Positions 9,196-18,371 of a stretch of DNA of 64,000 bases are shown here, one piece after another. A model generated the notes under the pieces. That model saw only the letters and a program-made list of their open reading frames with translations. It searched no databases and was not told the DNA's origin. The DNA comes from Lishizhenia sp965656535 (GTDB taxonomy: Bacteria; Bacteroidota; Bacteroidia; Flavobacteriales_D; Crocinitomicaceae): NCBI GenBank assembly GCA_965656535.1, contig CBFHKX010000006.1, forward strand, positions 62,001-126,000. The letters run 5' to 3'. Both the position numbers and the translations under genes were made by a program. Within the stretch, counting starts at the first letter, position 1. Each line of letters starts with the position of its first letter.

Positions 9196-9983
9196 AAAAA
9201 GGTCTGAAAATAGCACTATGGACTTTATTTGGGATAATCGTTCTCACACTTTTAATACTTGCTAATAACAAGTGGAATAAATCTATTGCCCTTGTCCCAA
9301 CAATAGAGATCACAGAAGAAGACGGAATGTCTTTTTTAACAGACGCTGAATTACTTCTAAAGCTAAAGAGAGCAAAGCTATGGGACGATAACTTAAGTTT
9401 TGACAGCTTAAAAATTTCAGAAATAGAAGCGTTTGTTGCAAACTTAAACGAGGTAGAAACAGTTGAAGTATTCACAGAATTGGGTAATAAATGGACGATT
9501 AAAATTAAAACAAGACGACCAATTGTTCGCATACTGCCAAAGAACAATTCTGGCTTTTATATGGATGATAATGGTAAGTTTATGTCTGTATCAAAATATC
9601 CAGCACAAGTACTTGTTGCAACCGGCTTAGATAATTTGACAATCAACGATTTAAGCTACGAAGAACTAATTAACAACGACAGTTTAATAACTATAAAAAC
9701 TACCGATGATTTGTACCGTATTTCAAAGTATGTTTGTAATAGTAGCTTCTTTAATGCGCAATTGACACAAGTTCATTTTGACGAAGAAGATGGTTTTATA
9801 CTTATACCACGCATTGGCAATCATAAAATCATTTTTGGAATGGCACCATCTGATCAAGACGTTGAAGAGAAGTTTGAAAAATTAAAGCTCTTTTATGAAG
9901 AGATCATACCGTACGAAGGTTGGGGCAAATACACCACGATAGACCTTCGGTTTGATAAACAAATTGTAGGAAAGAAAAATTAA
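9192..9983 (+). CDS. ftsQ: Cell division protein FtsQ
   Basis: Bitopic divisome protein linking early and late division proteins. 263 residues; short cytoplasmic N-terminus, one transmembrane helix (about residues 7-24), then a periplasmic region in the POTRA/FtsQ arrangement (the VETVEVFTELGNKWTIKIKTRRP stretch resembles the POTRA end, here abbreviated). Sequence conservation in this family is low, so the call rests on topology, size and position between murC and ftsA. Overlaps murC by four bases. Confidence 0.86.
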   Translation: MKKGLKIALWTLFGIIVLTLLILANNKWNKSIALVPTIEITEEDGMSFLTDAELLLKLKRAKLWDDNLSFDSLKISEIEAFVANLNEVETVEVFTELGNKWTIKIKTRRPIVRILPKNNSGFYMDDNGKFMSVSKYPAQVLVATGLDNLTINDLSYEELINNDSLITIKTTDDLYRISKYVCNSSFFNAQLTQVHFDEEDGFILIPRIGNHKIIFGMAPSDQDVEEKFEKLKLFYEEIIPYEGWGKYTTIDLRFDKQIVGKKN

Positions 9984-9987
9984 ATAT

Positions 9988-11265
9988 ATGTCTGAAATTG
10001 TAGTTGGCTTAGATATTGGAACAACCAAAATAGCCTGTTTCGTTGGACAAAAAAACGAACATGGAAAAATAGAAATCCTTTCTATGGGAAAAACAGAATC
10101 TCTTGGAGTTACCAGAGGAGTTGTTACCAACATTGAAAAGACTGTTCAATCGATTAAAGCAGCCGTAGAAGAAGCTCAAAATCGTGTAGAAGGTGAACTT
10201 ACAATTGGCGTAGTAAATGTAGGTATTGCTGGCCAACACATTAGCAGTTTACAACACAGAGGAATTCATACACGTTCTGCAACAGATGACGAAATATCTC
10301 AAGTAGATATAGATGCACTTATTGAGGATATGTATAGACTTGTGATGGAACCTGGTGAAGAAATCATTCACGTTTTACCGCAAGAATATATTATAGACAA
10401 CGAACAAGGAATAAAAGATCCTATTGGTATGTCTGGAGTGCGTTTAGAAGCAAATTTTCATATCATTACTGGTAGAATTGCTGCAGCTAAAAACATTCAG
10501 AAGTGCGTAACAAAATCAGGGCTAGAAGTTGAAGAAACTATCTTAGAACCACTTGCAAGTGCAGCTGCCGTTTTATCTGATGAAGAGAGAGAAGCAGGAA
10601 TCGTATTGGTAGACATAGGTGGAGGAACATCTGATATTGCTATCTTTCATGAAGGAATTATTAGACACACCGCAGTAATACCTTTCGGTGGTAACGTTAT
10701 CACAGAAGATATTAAAGAAGGTTGTACTATTCTCAAAAGGCAAGCAGAATTATTAAAAACAAAATTCGGCTCAGCTCTGGCATCTGAAAGTCAGGAAAAT
10801 GAAATTGTTTGCATTCCAGGTTTAAGAGGAAGAGAAGCTAAAGAAATTTCTATAAAAAACTTGGCAAGTATCATTCAAGCAAGAATGGAAGAAATCATAG
10901 AACACGTATACTATGAAATCAAAAATTCTGGATACGAGAAAAAATTAATAGGCGGTATCGTAGTTACAGGTGGTGGCTCTCAAATGAAGAACATTACCCA
11001 ATTATTTGAATACATAACTGGAATGGATACACGTGTAGGATATCCAAATGAGCACCTTGGAAAATCTCCAATTTCAGAAACACTTACTAGCCCGATGTAC
11101 GCCACAGGAGTTGGTTTAGTATTAAAAGGATTTGAGAAAAGTCAAAAAGTACAAAACGCAAACCGCGCAAGTGCAATAAAAACACATTCGAAAAAAACCA
11201 AAGGTTCTTTCTTTGATACAATTATCAATAAAGGAAAAAGTTGGTTTGAAGAAGATGAGGATTAA
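9988..11265 (+). CDS. ftsA: Cell division protein FtsA
   Basis: Actin-family ATPase tethering FtsZ to the membrane. 425 residues; phosphate 1 loop VGLDIGTTKIACF near the start, SHS2 1C-domain insertion, phosphate 2 loop VLVDIGGGTSDIAIF near 205, adenosine motif VVTGGGSQMKN near 330. The C-terminus carries a short amphipathic stretch (FFDTIINKGKSWF) that fits the membrane-targeting helix. Four bases after ftsQ and 84-108 bases before ftsZ. Confidence 0.95.
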   Translation: MSEIVVGLDIGTTKIACFVGQKNEHGKIEILSMGKTESLGVTRGVVTNIEKTVQSIKAAVEEAQNRVEGELTIGVVNVGIAGQHISSLQHRGIHTRSATDDEISQVDIDALIEDMYRLVMEPGEEIIHVLPQEYIIDNEQGIKDPIGMSGVRLEANFHIITGRIAAAKNIQKCVTKSGLEVEETILEPLASAAAVLSDEEREAGIVLVDIGGGTSDIAIFHEGIIRHTAVIPFGGNVITEDIKEGCTILKRQAELLKTKFGSALASESQENEIVCIPGLRGREAKEISIKNLASIIQARMEEIIEHVYYEIKNSGYEKKLIGGIVVTGGGSQMKNITQLFEYITGMDTRVGYPNEHLGKSPISETLTSPMYATGVGLVLKGFEKSQKVQNANRASAIKTHSKKTKGSFFDTIINKGKSWFEEDED

Positions 11266-11373
11266 TTAAAAAAATGTGTGAATCAAAAAAGAGGAACGCA
11301 AAAAGTATAAAAAGAATAAAGCAACCGCTATTTAATTCTTTACGAAGAATTGACTAGCATAAAAAAAACGAGT

Positions 11374-12957
11374 ATGGAATTCGATATGCCAAAAGGACAA
11401 TCTTCTATTATTAAAGTAATAGGCGTAGGTGGTGGTGGTAGTAATGCCGTTAATCACATGTATAACCAAGGAATCAAAGGAGTAGATTTTGTTGTATGCA
11501 ATACAGATAAACAAGCACTCGATATTTCTCCGGTTCCATTAAAAGTACAACTTGGTCCTTCTTTAACAGAAGGAAGAGGAGCAGGTTCTATTCCTGAAAT
11601 TGGAATGAATGCTGCAGTAGAAAATATAGACGAAATCAAAGGGTTCTTGGAAGAGAACACAAAAATGGTTTTCGTTACAGCTGGTATGGGCGGAGGAACC
11701 GGAACAGGTGCTGCTCCAGTAATTGCACGTATAGCTAGAGAATTAGGAATTTTAACTGTTGGAATTGTAACAGTGCCTTTCTCATTTGAAGGGAGAAAAC
11801 GAAGACAGCAAGCCGAAGACGGATTAGAAAATATGCGCCAAAATGTGGATACATTATTGGTCATCAACAATGAACGATTAAGAGAAATTTCAGGAAATCT
11901 AACTTTAGGGAATGCATTTTCGCAAGCAGATGATGTTTTAACTACAGCTGCTAAAGGAATCGCGGAAGTAATTTCTGTAACAGGAGCAATAAACGTAGAT
12001 TTCAACGATGTCAATACCGTTATGAAAGATAGTGGAGTTGCCATTATGGGATCCGCTATTGCAGAAGGAGAAAACAGAGCAATTGTTGCCGTACAAGAAG
12101 CACTTTCTTCTCCATTGTTGAATGATAATGATATTTCTGGAGCTAAGTATGTGTTATTAAACATTACTTACGGAGATAAAGAAGTCTTAATGGATGAAAT
12201 TTCTGACATTACCGATTACATCCAAGATGAAGCAGGTTCTACTGCCGATGTTATTTGGGGACATGGATACGACGAAACACTTGGCGATAATTTAAGCGTA
12301 ACACTTATTGCAACGGGTTTTAATTCTAGTCCTGTTACTGGATACGAAAAAGCACCTGAAAAGAAGAAAGTAACCTTAGAAGAAGACACAAGAAGAGAGA
12401 TAACACAACCTTTAAACCAAGCTACAGCTAACAATCAATATGTACCCGAAGCACCAGTAGAGGATAATAAAATTGAAGCTAAAGAAATCGAGGAGCCTTA
12501 TTTAAAAGAGGAGCAGCAAGAAGTAGAAGAAGCTGAACAAAATACTCCTAATTATGACTGGGAAGTAAAACCAGCAGCGGGTATAGAAACTGAGGAAGAA
12601 AAGAAAGAAGAAGTAGTTGAGGTTAAAAAGTATTTTTTAGACGATGAATTTGAAGAGTCAAACGCAACGGTAGAAACTACACCAACAGAAACGAAAACAA
12701 CATTATCTTCTGAAGAAGTACAGCGTAAAACCCAAGAACGCATGAACAAAATTCATGAGTACACGCACAAGATAAAATCAACAGATGGTATATCTGAAAT
12801 TGAAAATGTGCCTGCTTACGTTAGAAAAAAAATTCAATTAGAAGATACTGAGCATTCTTCAGAAAACAGCACTTCTAGGTTTAGTGTCTCTGAAGGTGGA
12901 AAAGACGATACTACTTTAAGAGGAAACAACTCTTTTTTACACGATAATGTAGACTAA
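11374..12957 (+). CDS. ftsZ: Cell division tubulin homologue FtsZ
   Basis: Z-ring GTPase. Tubulin signature GGGTGTG near residue 106, N-terminal IKVIGVGGGGSNAV, and GRKRRQQAEDG in the core. The GTPase core (~320 residues) is followed by a long acidic, low-complexity linker of roughly 150 residues and a C-terminal segment (VPAYVRKK ... NNSFLHDNVD) of the kind seen in Bacteroidetes FtsZ. Start is uncertain: an in-frame TTG at 11350 would add eight residues; ATG at 11374 was chosen because it begins right before the conserved FDMPKGQSSIIKV block. Confidence 0.95.
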   Translation: MEFDMPKGQSSIIKVIGVGGGGSNAVNHMYNQGIKGVDFVVCNTDKQALDISPVPLKVQLGPSLTEGRGAGSIPEIGMNAAVENIDEIKGFLEENTKMVFVTAGMGGGTGTGAAPVIARIARELGILTVGIVTVPFSFEGRKRRQQAEDGLENMRQNVDTLLVINNERLREISGNLTLGNAFSQADDVLTTAAKGIAEVISVTGAINVDFNDVNTVMKDSGVAIMGSAIAEGENRAIVAVQEALSSPLLNDNDISGAKYVLLNITYGDKEVLMDEISDITDYIQDEAGSTADVIWGHGYDETLGDNLSVTLIATGFNSSPVTGYEKAPEKKKVTLEEDTRREITQPLNQATANNQYVPEAPVEDNKIEAKEIEEPYLKEEQQEVEEAEQNTPNYDWEVKPAAGIETEEEKKEEVVEVKKYFLDDEFEESNATVETTPTETKTTLSSEEVQRKTQERMNKIHEYTHKIKSTDGISEIENVPAYVRKKIQLEDTEHSSENSTSRFSVSEGGKDDTTLRGNNSFLHDNVD

Positions 12958-12960
12958 ATT

Positions 12961-13413
12961 ATGAGCTTAACAGAACAAATAAATACAGACATCAAAAATG
13001 CAATGAAAGCTAGAGAAAAAGACAAACTAGCTGCATTAAGAGATGTAAAATCAAAGTTATTACTAGAAGCTACTTCTGGCGGTGATGGAGAGATATCTGA
13101 AGAACAAGAAAACAAGATTGTAATGAAACTATACAAGCAACGTATGGATACTTACAAACTTTATATAGAGCAAGGTAGACAAGATTTAGCCGATGATGAA
13201 CTTTTTCAAGCTAAAATTATTGAGGCATACATGCCTAAAATGATGTCTGAAGAGGAGATAAAAGAAGAAGTTACAAAAGCAATTAACACCTTAGGTGCAA
13301 CCGGACCACAAGATATGGGCAAAGTTATGGGAGCTTTAACAAAAGCATTGGCCGGAAAAGCAGACGGAAAGATTATTTCCTCTCTTGTAAAAGACACCTT
13401 AAGCAAGCTATAA
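12961..13413 (+). CDS. GatB/YqeY domain protein
   Basis: 150 residues of the YqeY family, related to the tail domain of the amidotransferase subunit GatB; thought to act in tRNA-dependent processes, exact role unsettled. The characteristic MKARDK-like start (MKAREKDKLAALR), YKQRMD block and GPQDMGKVMGALTK region are visible. Three bases after ftsZ and followed by a hairpin with a T-run, so it is the last gene of the division operon. Confidence 0.9.
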   Translation: MSLTEQINTDIKNAMKAREKDKLAALRDVKSKLLLEATSGGDGEISEEQENKIVMKLYKQRMDTYKLYIEQGRQDLADDELFQAKIIEAYMPKMMSEEEIKEEVTKAINTLGATGPQDMGKVMGALTKALAGKADGKIISSLVKDTLSKL

Positions 13414-13455
13414 AAGATGCTTTATTCTCCCTTGTCGAAAGGCAAAGGATACTTA

Positions 13456-13487
13456 AAACCTCAATAGAAATATTGAGGTTTTTTTTA
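13456..13487 (+). terminator. Rho-independent terminator after the division operon
   Basis: Stem AAACCTCAATA / TATTGAGGTTT with a GAAA loop followed by a run of eight or nine T, about 43 bases after the yqeY stop. Perfect 11-bp stem. Confidence 0.85.
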
Positions 13488-13566
13488 TTCTCTGAAAATA
13501 AGTAGAATTTTTTATGGAATACTTAGAAGTCCATCATCTTAAAAGGGAACAATAAAACTTTTAAGT

Positions 13567-14301
13567 ATGAAATCAATTATAACAACACTCGTAAGTCTAC
13601 TATTTGCTTCATTGGTTTTCGGACAAAACTCATTTGGAGAAATAACTGGATATCTATTTGAATCTAACGATAGCGATGCATCTCCCGCACCTTTTGCAAA
13701 AGTATGGGTAGAAGATAACGGCTCAAAAATCGGAGCGCTAACAGATGAAAACGGTAAATTTAGAATATCTGCAGTACCTGCCGGTTTATATAGATTGTAT
13801 GGAAATTACAACGGTGATTCTCTAGAACACTACCTCACTTTTGAAGTAGTAAGTAACGGAATTGAAAACATAGGAAGAACATATATTCTTAAAGATGTTC
13901 AAGAGGAAGATGAATTTACGCTTTACGCTCCTCCTTCTGACCTAATAAATATAGACGACATTGGTGAACAGAGAATATCTGCGCTCGACATTAAGAATAG
14001 TCCCAACATTAGACAACCTGCTCTTTTAATCGCTGGTAGAAACTCAGAAATAAAAGTAAGTGACAATGGTGATTTAATGATTAGAGGTGCACGTTCAGGT
14101 GATATGGCTTATTTCATTGATGGAATTAAAATGAGAGGAATGTCTGGAATACCTGGAGCAGCAATTGGAGGTATGACGGTTTACTCTTCTGCTATTCCTG
14201 CAAAATATGGAGATACGGCTGGCGGTGTAATCGTAATGGAAACTAAAAGTTATGCCGACCTATACAGACGTTGGAAAATTATGACTACGCGTCCTGACTA
14301 A
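13567..14301 (+). CDS. Secreted carboxypeptidase-regulatory-like plus TonB-plug-only protein
   Basis: 244 residues. Signal peptide (KSIITTLVSLLFASLVFGQ), then a CarboxypepD_reg-like beta domain (GEITGYLFES ... GALTDENGKFRISAVPAGLYRL), then a TonB-dependent-receptor plug-like segment (DNGDLMIRGARSGDMAYFIDGIKM ... SSAIPAKYGDTAGGVIVMETK, abbreviated here). It stops where a beta-barrel should begin; a full SusC/TonB receptor would be 700-1000 residues. The downstream 80 bases hold a terminator, not a continuing frame, so it appears naturally short. Function unknown; likely exported to the periplasm or outer membrane. Confidence 0.78.
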   Translation: MKSIITTLVSLLFASLVFGQNSFGEITGYLFESNDSDASPAPFAKVWVEDNGSKIGALTDENGKFRISAVPAGLYRLYGNYNGDSLEHYLTFEVVSNGIENIGRTYILKDVQEEDEFTLYAPPSDLINIDDIGEQRISALDIKNSPNIRQPALLIAGRNSEIKVSDNGDLMIRGARSGDMAYFIDGIKMRGMSGIPGAAIGGMTVYSSAIPAKYGDTAGGVIVMETKSYADLYRRWKIMTTRPD

Positions 14302-14353
14302 TAAATATTTCTGCGCTATTATGAACAGTTAGCAACAAAGCAAACGCAGAAAC

Positions 14354-14382
14354 AAGGCTGCCTCATTAGAGGTAGCCTTTTC
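14354..14382. terminator. Bidirectional terminator between convergent genes
   Basis: Imperfect stem AAGGCTGCCTC / GAGGTAGCCTT (one G:T pair) with ATTA loop, followed by T residues on the plus strand and by A/T-rich sequence on the minus; lies between two convergent genes. Confidence 0.75.
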
Positions 14383-14384
14383 TA

Positions 14385-14942
14385 TTATACAAGTGTATAT
14401 TGATAATCTTCTAGTAAGGCTTTAAGATGAGGATCAGTTGGTCCTAGGTACGTTTTTCCAAAATTATCCCATTCTTCTTTTGTTTCGGTAGAGATATGCT
14501 CTTGTAGATAATCTATCAATGCTTGTCCCATTACAAAAGGAGGTTGACCAGGTAGAATATCTTCTCCTAAAAAATGTCCTACAATATGATACTCTTCATT
14601 CACCTTTATCTCATTGGAAGAATGCAAACACTTCTTTTTCCAGTTGCTTTCCCAATCTGAGGAAAAAAGTTGGGCGCGTTTTTGCATGATTGACTCACTC
14701 ATCATCGTATTCTGAATAAATGCTCTCGACTCTTCGCTAATTTTGTCTGCTTGATTTTGAGCACAATTCATGCACATTGCTAATTCAAACAAGGTTAAAT
14801 CTTCGCCTTCCTCTGTTCTTTTGTACGCTTTTTCAATAATGTAAGGATCTTTGCCTTCCGTTATTTGTTTCTCGCAAACTTTACACGCTTTAAGCGGTTG
14901 ATTATCTAAATCTGAATAAAAGTCTTTTGGAATATTTCCCAT
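14385..14942 (-). CDS. Hypothetical protein with two CxxC pairs
   Basis: 185 residues, soluble, not recognised. Two CxxC pairs in the N-terminal third (CKVC near 20, CMNC near 57) suggest a zinc ribbon or treble-clef knuckle. The middle is rich in charged and amide residues; the C-terminal half has LGEDILPGQPPFVMGQALI and a helical tail. No signal peptide. A partly matching -7 box (TACCTTTA) lies about 30 bases upstream. Not in an operon with the guanylyltransferase behind it, which is separated by 134 bases. Confidence 0.7.
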   Translation of the reverse strand: MGNIPKDFYSDLDNQPLKACKVCEKQITEGKDPYIIEKAYKRTEEGEDLTLFELAMCMNCAQNQADKISEESRAFIQNTMMSESIMQKRAQLFSSDWESNWKKKCLHSSNEIKVNEEYHIVGHFLGEDILPGQPPFVMGQALIDYLQEHISTETKEEWDNFGKTYLGPTDPHLKALLEDYQYTLV

Positions 14943-15076
14943 GTATCACTGTAATTAATCGCGTGTAAACTTATGTAAAGGTACGATAACAACGCAGAGT
15001 AGAAAATTAGAAAAGCCTAATTTATAGCTGATATTAATTTTTGTAATTTACTTTAACTAAAAACTATCTATCTTTT

Positions 15077-16144
15077 CTATTCCTCTAACAATTTCAAATA
15101 CTTTTTCAAGTTTTGCTCGTCTGTTTTATCTAAAATCAATAAACGGTTATCAGACTCAACAATTATATGATGATCTAAACCTTGAATTATTGCTTGCTTA
15201 TCTTTCGGAAGATTAACAATACAATTGTGCGCATCTATCATTTTTATATTTCCGCCAGTAACGGCATTTCCATTGTAATCTTTTTCAACATGATCATACA
15301 AAGAACCCCAAGTTCCTAGGTCAGACCAATCAAAATCTGCCAATACAACTTCTACGTTTTTAGCCTTCTCCATTATCGCAAAATCAATAGAAATATCTTC
15401 TGCATTTCTAAATGCTTCGTTCACGTACTCTTGCTCGTTAGAACTGTTGTACACATGGAAATCTGAACAAAAAAGTTGATATAAATCTGGTTTAAATTTT
15501 TGTAATGATTCTAAGATAGTCTTGGCTCTCCAAACGAAAATACCCGAATTCCAATAGTAGTCACCACTAGTTAAAAATATTTTTGCTAGTTCAGAATTTG
15601 GCTTTTCGGTAAACTGCTTTACTTTTTTTATTTGTCCGCCAATACGATCACCTTCTTGATAAAACTGTATATAACCGTAACCTGTATCTGGTCGGGTTGG
15701 TTTAATACCAAGCGTTACTAATTTATCGTTATTCTTGGTTGTATTTAATGCAATGTTTAAAATACGTTCGAATTTAGACTCTTGTAAAATTAAATGATCT
15801 GAAGGCGCTATAACTAAGTTTGCGTCCTTGTTAATAGAGTAAATTTTGGCAGCAGCGTAGGCAATACAAGGTGCAGTATTCTTTCTTTCTGGTTCTGTTA
15901 AAATTTGATTATCGGTAAGCGCTGGTAGCTGTTCTTTTACAAGATCAACGTAAATCTCATTGGTTAGAATAAAAATATTCTCTTTTGGAGCAATTAGTAA
16001 CAGTCTTTCATACGTAAGTTGAATTAAGGATTTTCCAATTCCTAAAACATCTAAAAACTGTTTTGGGCGCTCGGGGATAGACATCGGCCAAAACCTTGAA
16101 CCTATTCCACCTGCCATTATTACTCCAAAATTAGTATTCTCCAT
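15077..16144 (-). CDS. manC: Mannose-1-phosphate guanylyltransferase
   Basis: Makes GDP-mannose from GTP and mannose-1-phosphate for surface glycans. 355 residues: nucleotidyltransferase signature GVIMAGGIGSRFWPMS at the N-terminus, RPKQFLD, LVIAPSDHLI near 110, FTEKPN near 175, WNSGIFVW near 195, and a short left-handed beta-helix-like tail. It lacks the C-terminal phosphomannose isomerase domain of long bifunctional ManC, as is usual in Bacteroidetes. Its start overlaps the end of the SprT-like gene by 14 bases. Confidence 0.92.
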   Translation of the reverse strand: MENTNFGVIMAGGIGSRFWPMSIPERPKQFLDVLGIGKSLIQLTYERLLLIAPKENIFILTNEIYVDLVKEQLPALTDNQILTEPERKNTAPCIAYAAAKIYSINKDANLVIAPSDHLILQESKFERILNIALNTTKNNDKLVTLGIKPTRPDTGYGYIQFYQEGDRIGGQIKKVKQFTEKPNSELAKIFLTSGDYYWNSGIFVWRAKTILESLQKFKPDLYQLFCSDFHVYNSSNEQEYVNEAFRNAEDISIDFAIMEKAKNVEVVLADFDWSDLGTWGSLYDHVEKDYNGNAVTGGNIKMIDAHNCIVNLPKDKQAIIQGLDHHIIVESDNRLLILDKTDEQNLKKYLKLLEE

Positions 16145-16769
16145 TTTTTGTATTTACTTTATTTACTTGTGCTAAACAATGCACCAAATATAACTTTCCT
16201 GTATTAATTTCTGTACACAGGTATCTTTTTCTGCGCAATTTTCCACGCTGATAAGTTTTACCATTTAACTCAAAAATTTGTTCTGCTTTCAGGTCTTCTA
16301 CGGCAACTGTACTATTTTGTTGCATATCATATCTCCTAAGCACGCGAGATAGACGTACATCCGAACAAGAACTTGCAGTGGTTTGTACCATTGTGTTTTT
16401 TAAAGCTAATCGAATATCGGTTGGAACAGTTGTATCATTTAACAGAGGTGTTAACAATGTCTGAAATGATATTTTCCATTCTTCGCCATGACTTTTAACC
16501 CGATTACCGTAAGCAATAAACGTGTGCATGTGTGCAAACTCGTGTAAGGTCGTAATTAAAAAAGACCATGGATTTAAATTGCTATTAACAGAAATCTCAT
16601 GATAATCTCTATTGCGTTGAGGAGGTCGATAATCTCCTAGTTTTGTTTTCCTTGGTTTACTTACTCTAAACTTTACTTTTTCAGAAAAAATAAGTGTAGC
16701 AACCATTTGTGTGAATTGATCTGGCACAAACTTTTTTAGTTGCTCTTGCACTTTTTTCTTGTTAGACAT
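16131..16769 (-). CDS. SprT-like zinc metalloprotease domain protein
   Basis: 212 residues. The zinc-binding HExxH-type motif is present as HEFAHM near residue 77, followed by a second histidine cluster (SHGEEW) as in SprT/Spartan families; a C-terminal CxE/HC-containing region (YLCTEINTGKLYLVHC) may be the zinc ribbon of SprT proteins. Probably a DNA-protein crosslink or housekeeping protease, but the substrate is unknown. Overlaps manC by 14 bases, suggesting co-transcription. Confidence 0.82.
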   Translation of the reverse strand: MSNKKKVQEQLKKFVPDQFTQMVATLIFSEKVKFRVSKPRKTKLGDYRPPQRNRDYHEISVNSNLNPWSFLITTLHEFAHMHTFIAYGNRVKSHGEEWKISFQTLLTPLLNDTTVPTDIRLALKNTMVQTTASSCSDVRLSRVLRRYDMQQNSTVAVEDLKAEQIFELNGKTYQRGKLRRKRYLCTEINTGKLYLVHCLAQVNKVNTKNGEY

Positions 16770-16865
16770 TTAAAGTATAAACGTTTGAGTGTTGTTAAGA
16801 TTTTGAAAAGTAATCGTGTAATTTTTAAAATACTTAAGAATAAGCTACTATTTTAGCACAAAGTT

Positions 16866-17606
16866 ATGAATTACATTCAAAACATAGGAAAATATTTTAT
16901 GATGTTGCGGTTGGTTTTTTCTCAGCCTGAACAATTTAAAGTATACCGTAAACGCACGTTTGACGAAATCGAAACGATAGGATTAAACTCTATTGGTATC
17001 GTTGCCATTTTATCCGTATTCATGGGAGCTGTAATTGCCTTACAAACGGCTTCAAACATGGATAGTCCGTTTTTACCTAAATATACAATTGGCTACATTA
17101 CACGTTCCTCTACAATACTTGAATTTTCGCCTACAATTATCTCCCTAATTTTAGCGGGTAAAGTAGGTTCAAACGTAGCCTCTGAGATTGGTACTATGCG
17201 TGTAACTGAGCAAATAGATGCTTTGGACATAATGGGTGTAAACAGCGCCAGTTTCCTTATCTTACCTAAAATTTTAGCTTCTGTTCTTTTCTTTCCCTTC
17301 TTAATCATTTTCTCTATGGGCTTAAGCTTAATGGGAGGTTACGTTGCAGTTGTAAGTTCTGGATTATGCTCACATGAAGATTATGTTTTTGGTATACGTG
17401 CCTTTTTCGTGGTAGGAAATATTAGTTATGCCTTAATTAAAACAATGTGTTTTGCATTTTTGATTGTATCCGTTTCTTCTTTTTATGGATACTATACAAA
17501 AGGAGGAGCGCTTGATGTAGGTAAATCTTCTACACAAGGTGTAGTTTGGAGCTCTATTACCATATTGCTTACCAACTTTGTATTAACTCAATTAATTCTG
17601 CTCTAA
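16866..17606 (+). CDS. MlaE-family ABC transporter permease
   Basis: 246 residues with about five or six membrane helices; belongs to the MlaE/TrgB permease family (phospholipid or lipid trafficking between membranes). The segment SNVASEIGTMRVTEQIDALDIMGVN is the family signature (EIGTMRVTEQIDAL-type). One-base overlap (TAATG) with the ATPase gene that follows; no MCE-domain gene follows directly, so the substrate-binding partner is elsewhere. Confidence 0.9.
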   Translation: MNYIQNIGKYFMMLRLVFSQPEQFKVYRKRTFDEIETIGLNSIGIVAILSVFMGAVIALQTASNMDSPFLPKYTIGYITRSSTILEFSPTIISLILAGKVGSNVASEIGTMRVTEQIDALDIMGVNSASFLILPKILASVLFFPFLIIFSMGLSLMGGYVAVVSSGLCSHEDYVFGIRAFFVVGNISYALIKTMCFAFLIVSVSSFYGYYTKGGALDVGKSSTQGVVWSSITILLTNFVLTQLILL

Positions 17607-18370
17607 TGATAGAAGTAAAAGAGGTAAACAAAACATTTGGCGATAATCATGTACTAAAAGATTTCTCAGCTACTTTTGAAGAGGGCAAAGTAAACCTTAT
17701 TATTGGGCAATCTGGACAAGGAAAATCTGTACTTACAAAGTGTATTGTTGGCTTAATGGAAGTAGATGAAGGACAAGTGTTGTACGATGGCAGAGACTTT
17801 TCTTCTATGACAAGAAAGCAGCGTAAAGAAATTAGAAAAGAAATAGGTATGCTTTTTCAAGGCAGCGCGCTTTTTGATTCTATGACTGTTGAAGAAAACA
17901 TTATGTTTCCGTTAGACATGTATACCAACATGACCAAGAAAGAGAAGATTGATAGGGCTAATTTTTGCTTAGAAAGGGTAAATCTAGAAGGTAGAAATAA
18001 CCTGCTTCCTGCCGAATGTTCTGGAGGTATGCAGAAAAGAATTGCTATTGCTCGTGCTATTTCCATGAATCCAAAATACCTTTTCTGTGATGAGCCCAAT
18101 TCAGGACTAGATCCTAGAACATCTATTCTAATCGATAATCTCATCAAAGAAATAACCTACGAATACAATATTACAACCGTTGTGATTACGCATGACATGA
18201 ATTCTGTAATGGAAATTGGTGATACAGTGGTGTTTATTAATCAAGGGCAATCTTGGTGGAGCGGAGATAAATCATCTATACTATCAACGGAAAACCAAGA
18301 GGTGGTTGACTTTGTTTATGCATCTTCGTTTATGAAGAATTTGAAGGGTGCTCTTAACGCTAAAAAGTAA
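17606..18370 (+). CDS. MlaF-type ABC transporter ATP-binding protein
   Basis: 254 residues, ATPase partner of the MlaE permease. Walker A GQSGQGKS near 36, ABC signature of the form CSGGMQKR (LSGGQ variant typical of MlaF-like ATPases), Walker B YLFCDEPNSGLDP, H-loop VITHDM. The start at 17606 was chosen because it overlaps the permease stop by one base and gives the standard N-terminus IEVKEVNKTFG; the longer frame from 17546 only reads permease sequence. Confidence 0.92.
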   Translation: MIEVKEVNKTFGDNHVLKDFSATFEEGKVNLIIGQSGQGKSVLTKCIVGLMEVDEGQVLYDGRDFSSMTRKQRKEIRKEIGMLFQGSALFDSMTVEENIMFPLDMYTNMTKKEKIDRANFCLERVNLEGRNNLLPAECSGGMQKRIAIARAISMNPKYLFCDEPNSGLDPRTSILIDNLIKEITYEYNITTVVITHDMNSVMEIGDTVVFINQGQSWWSGDKSSILSTENQEVVDFVYASSFMKNLKGALNAKK

Positions 18371-18371
18371 A

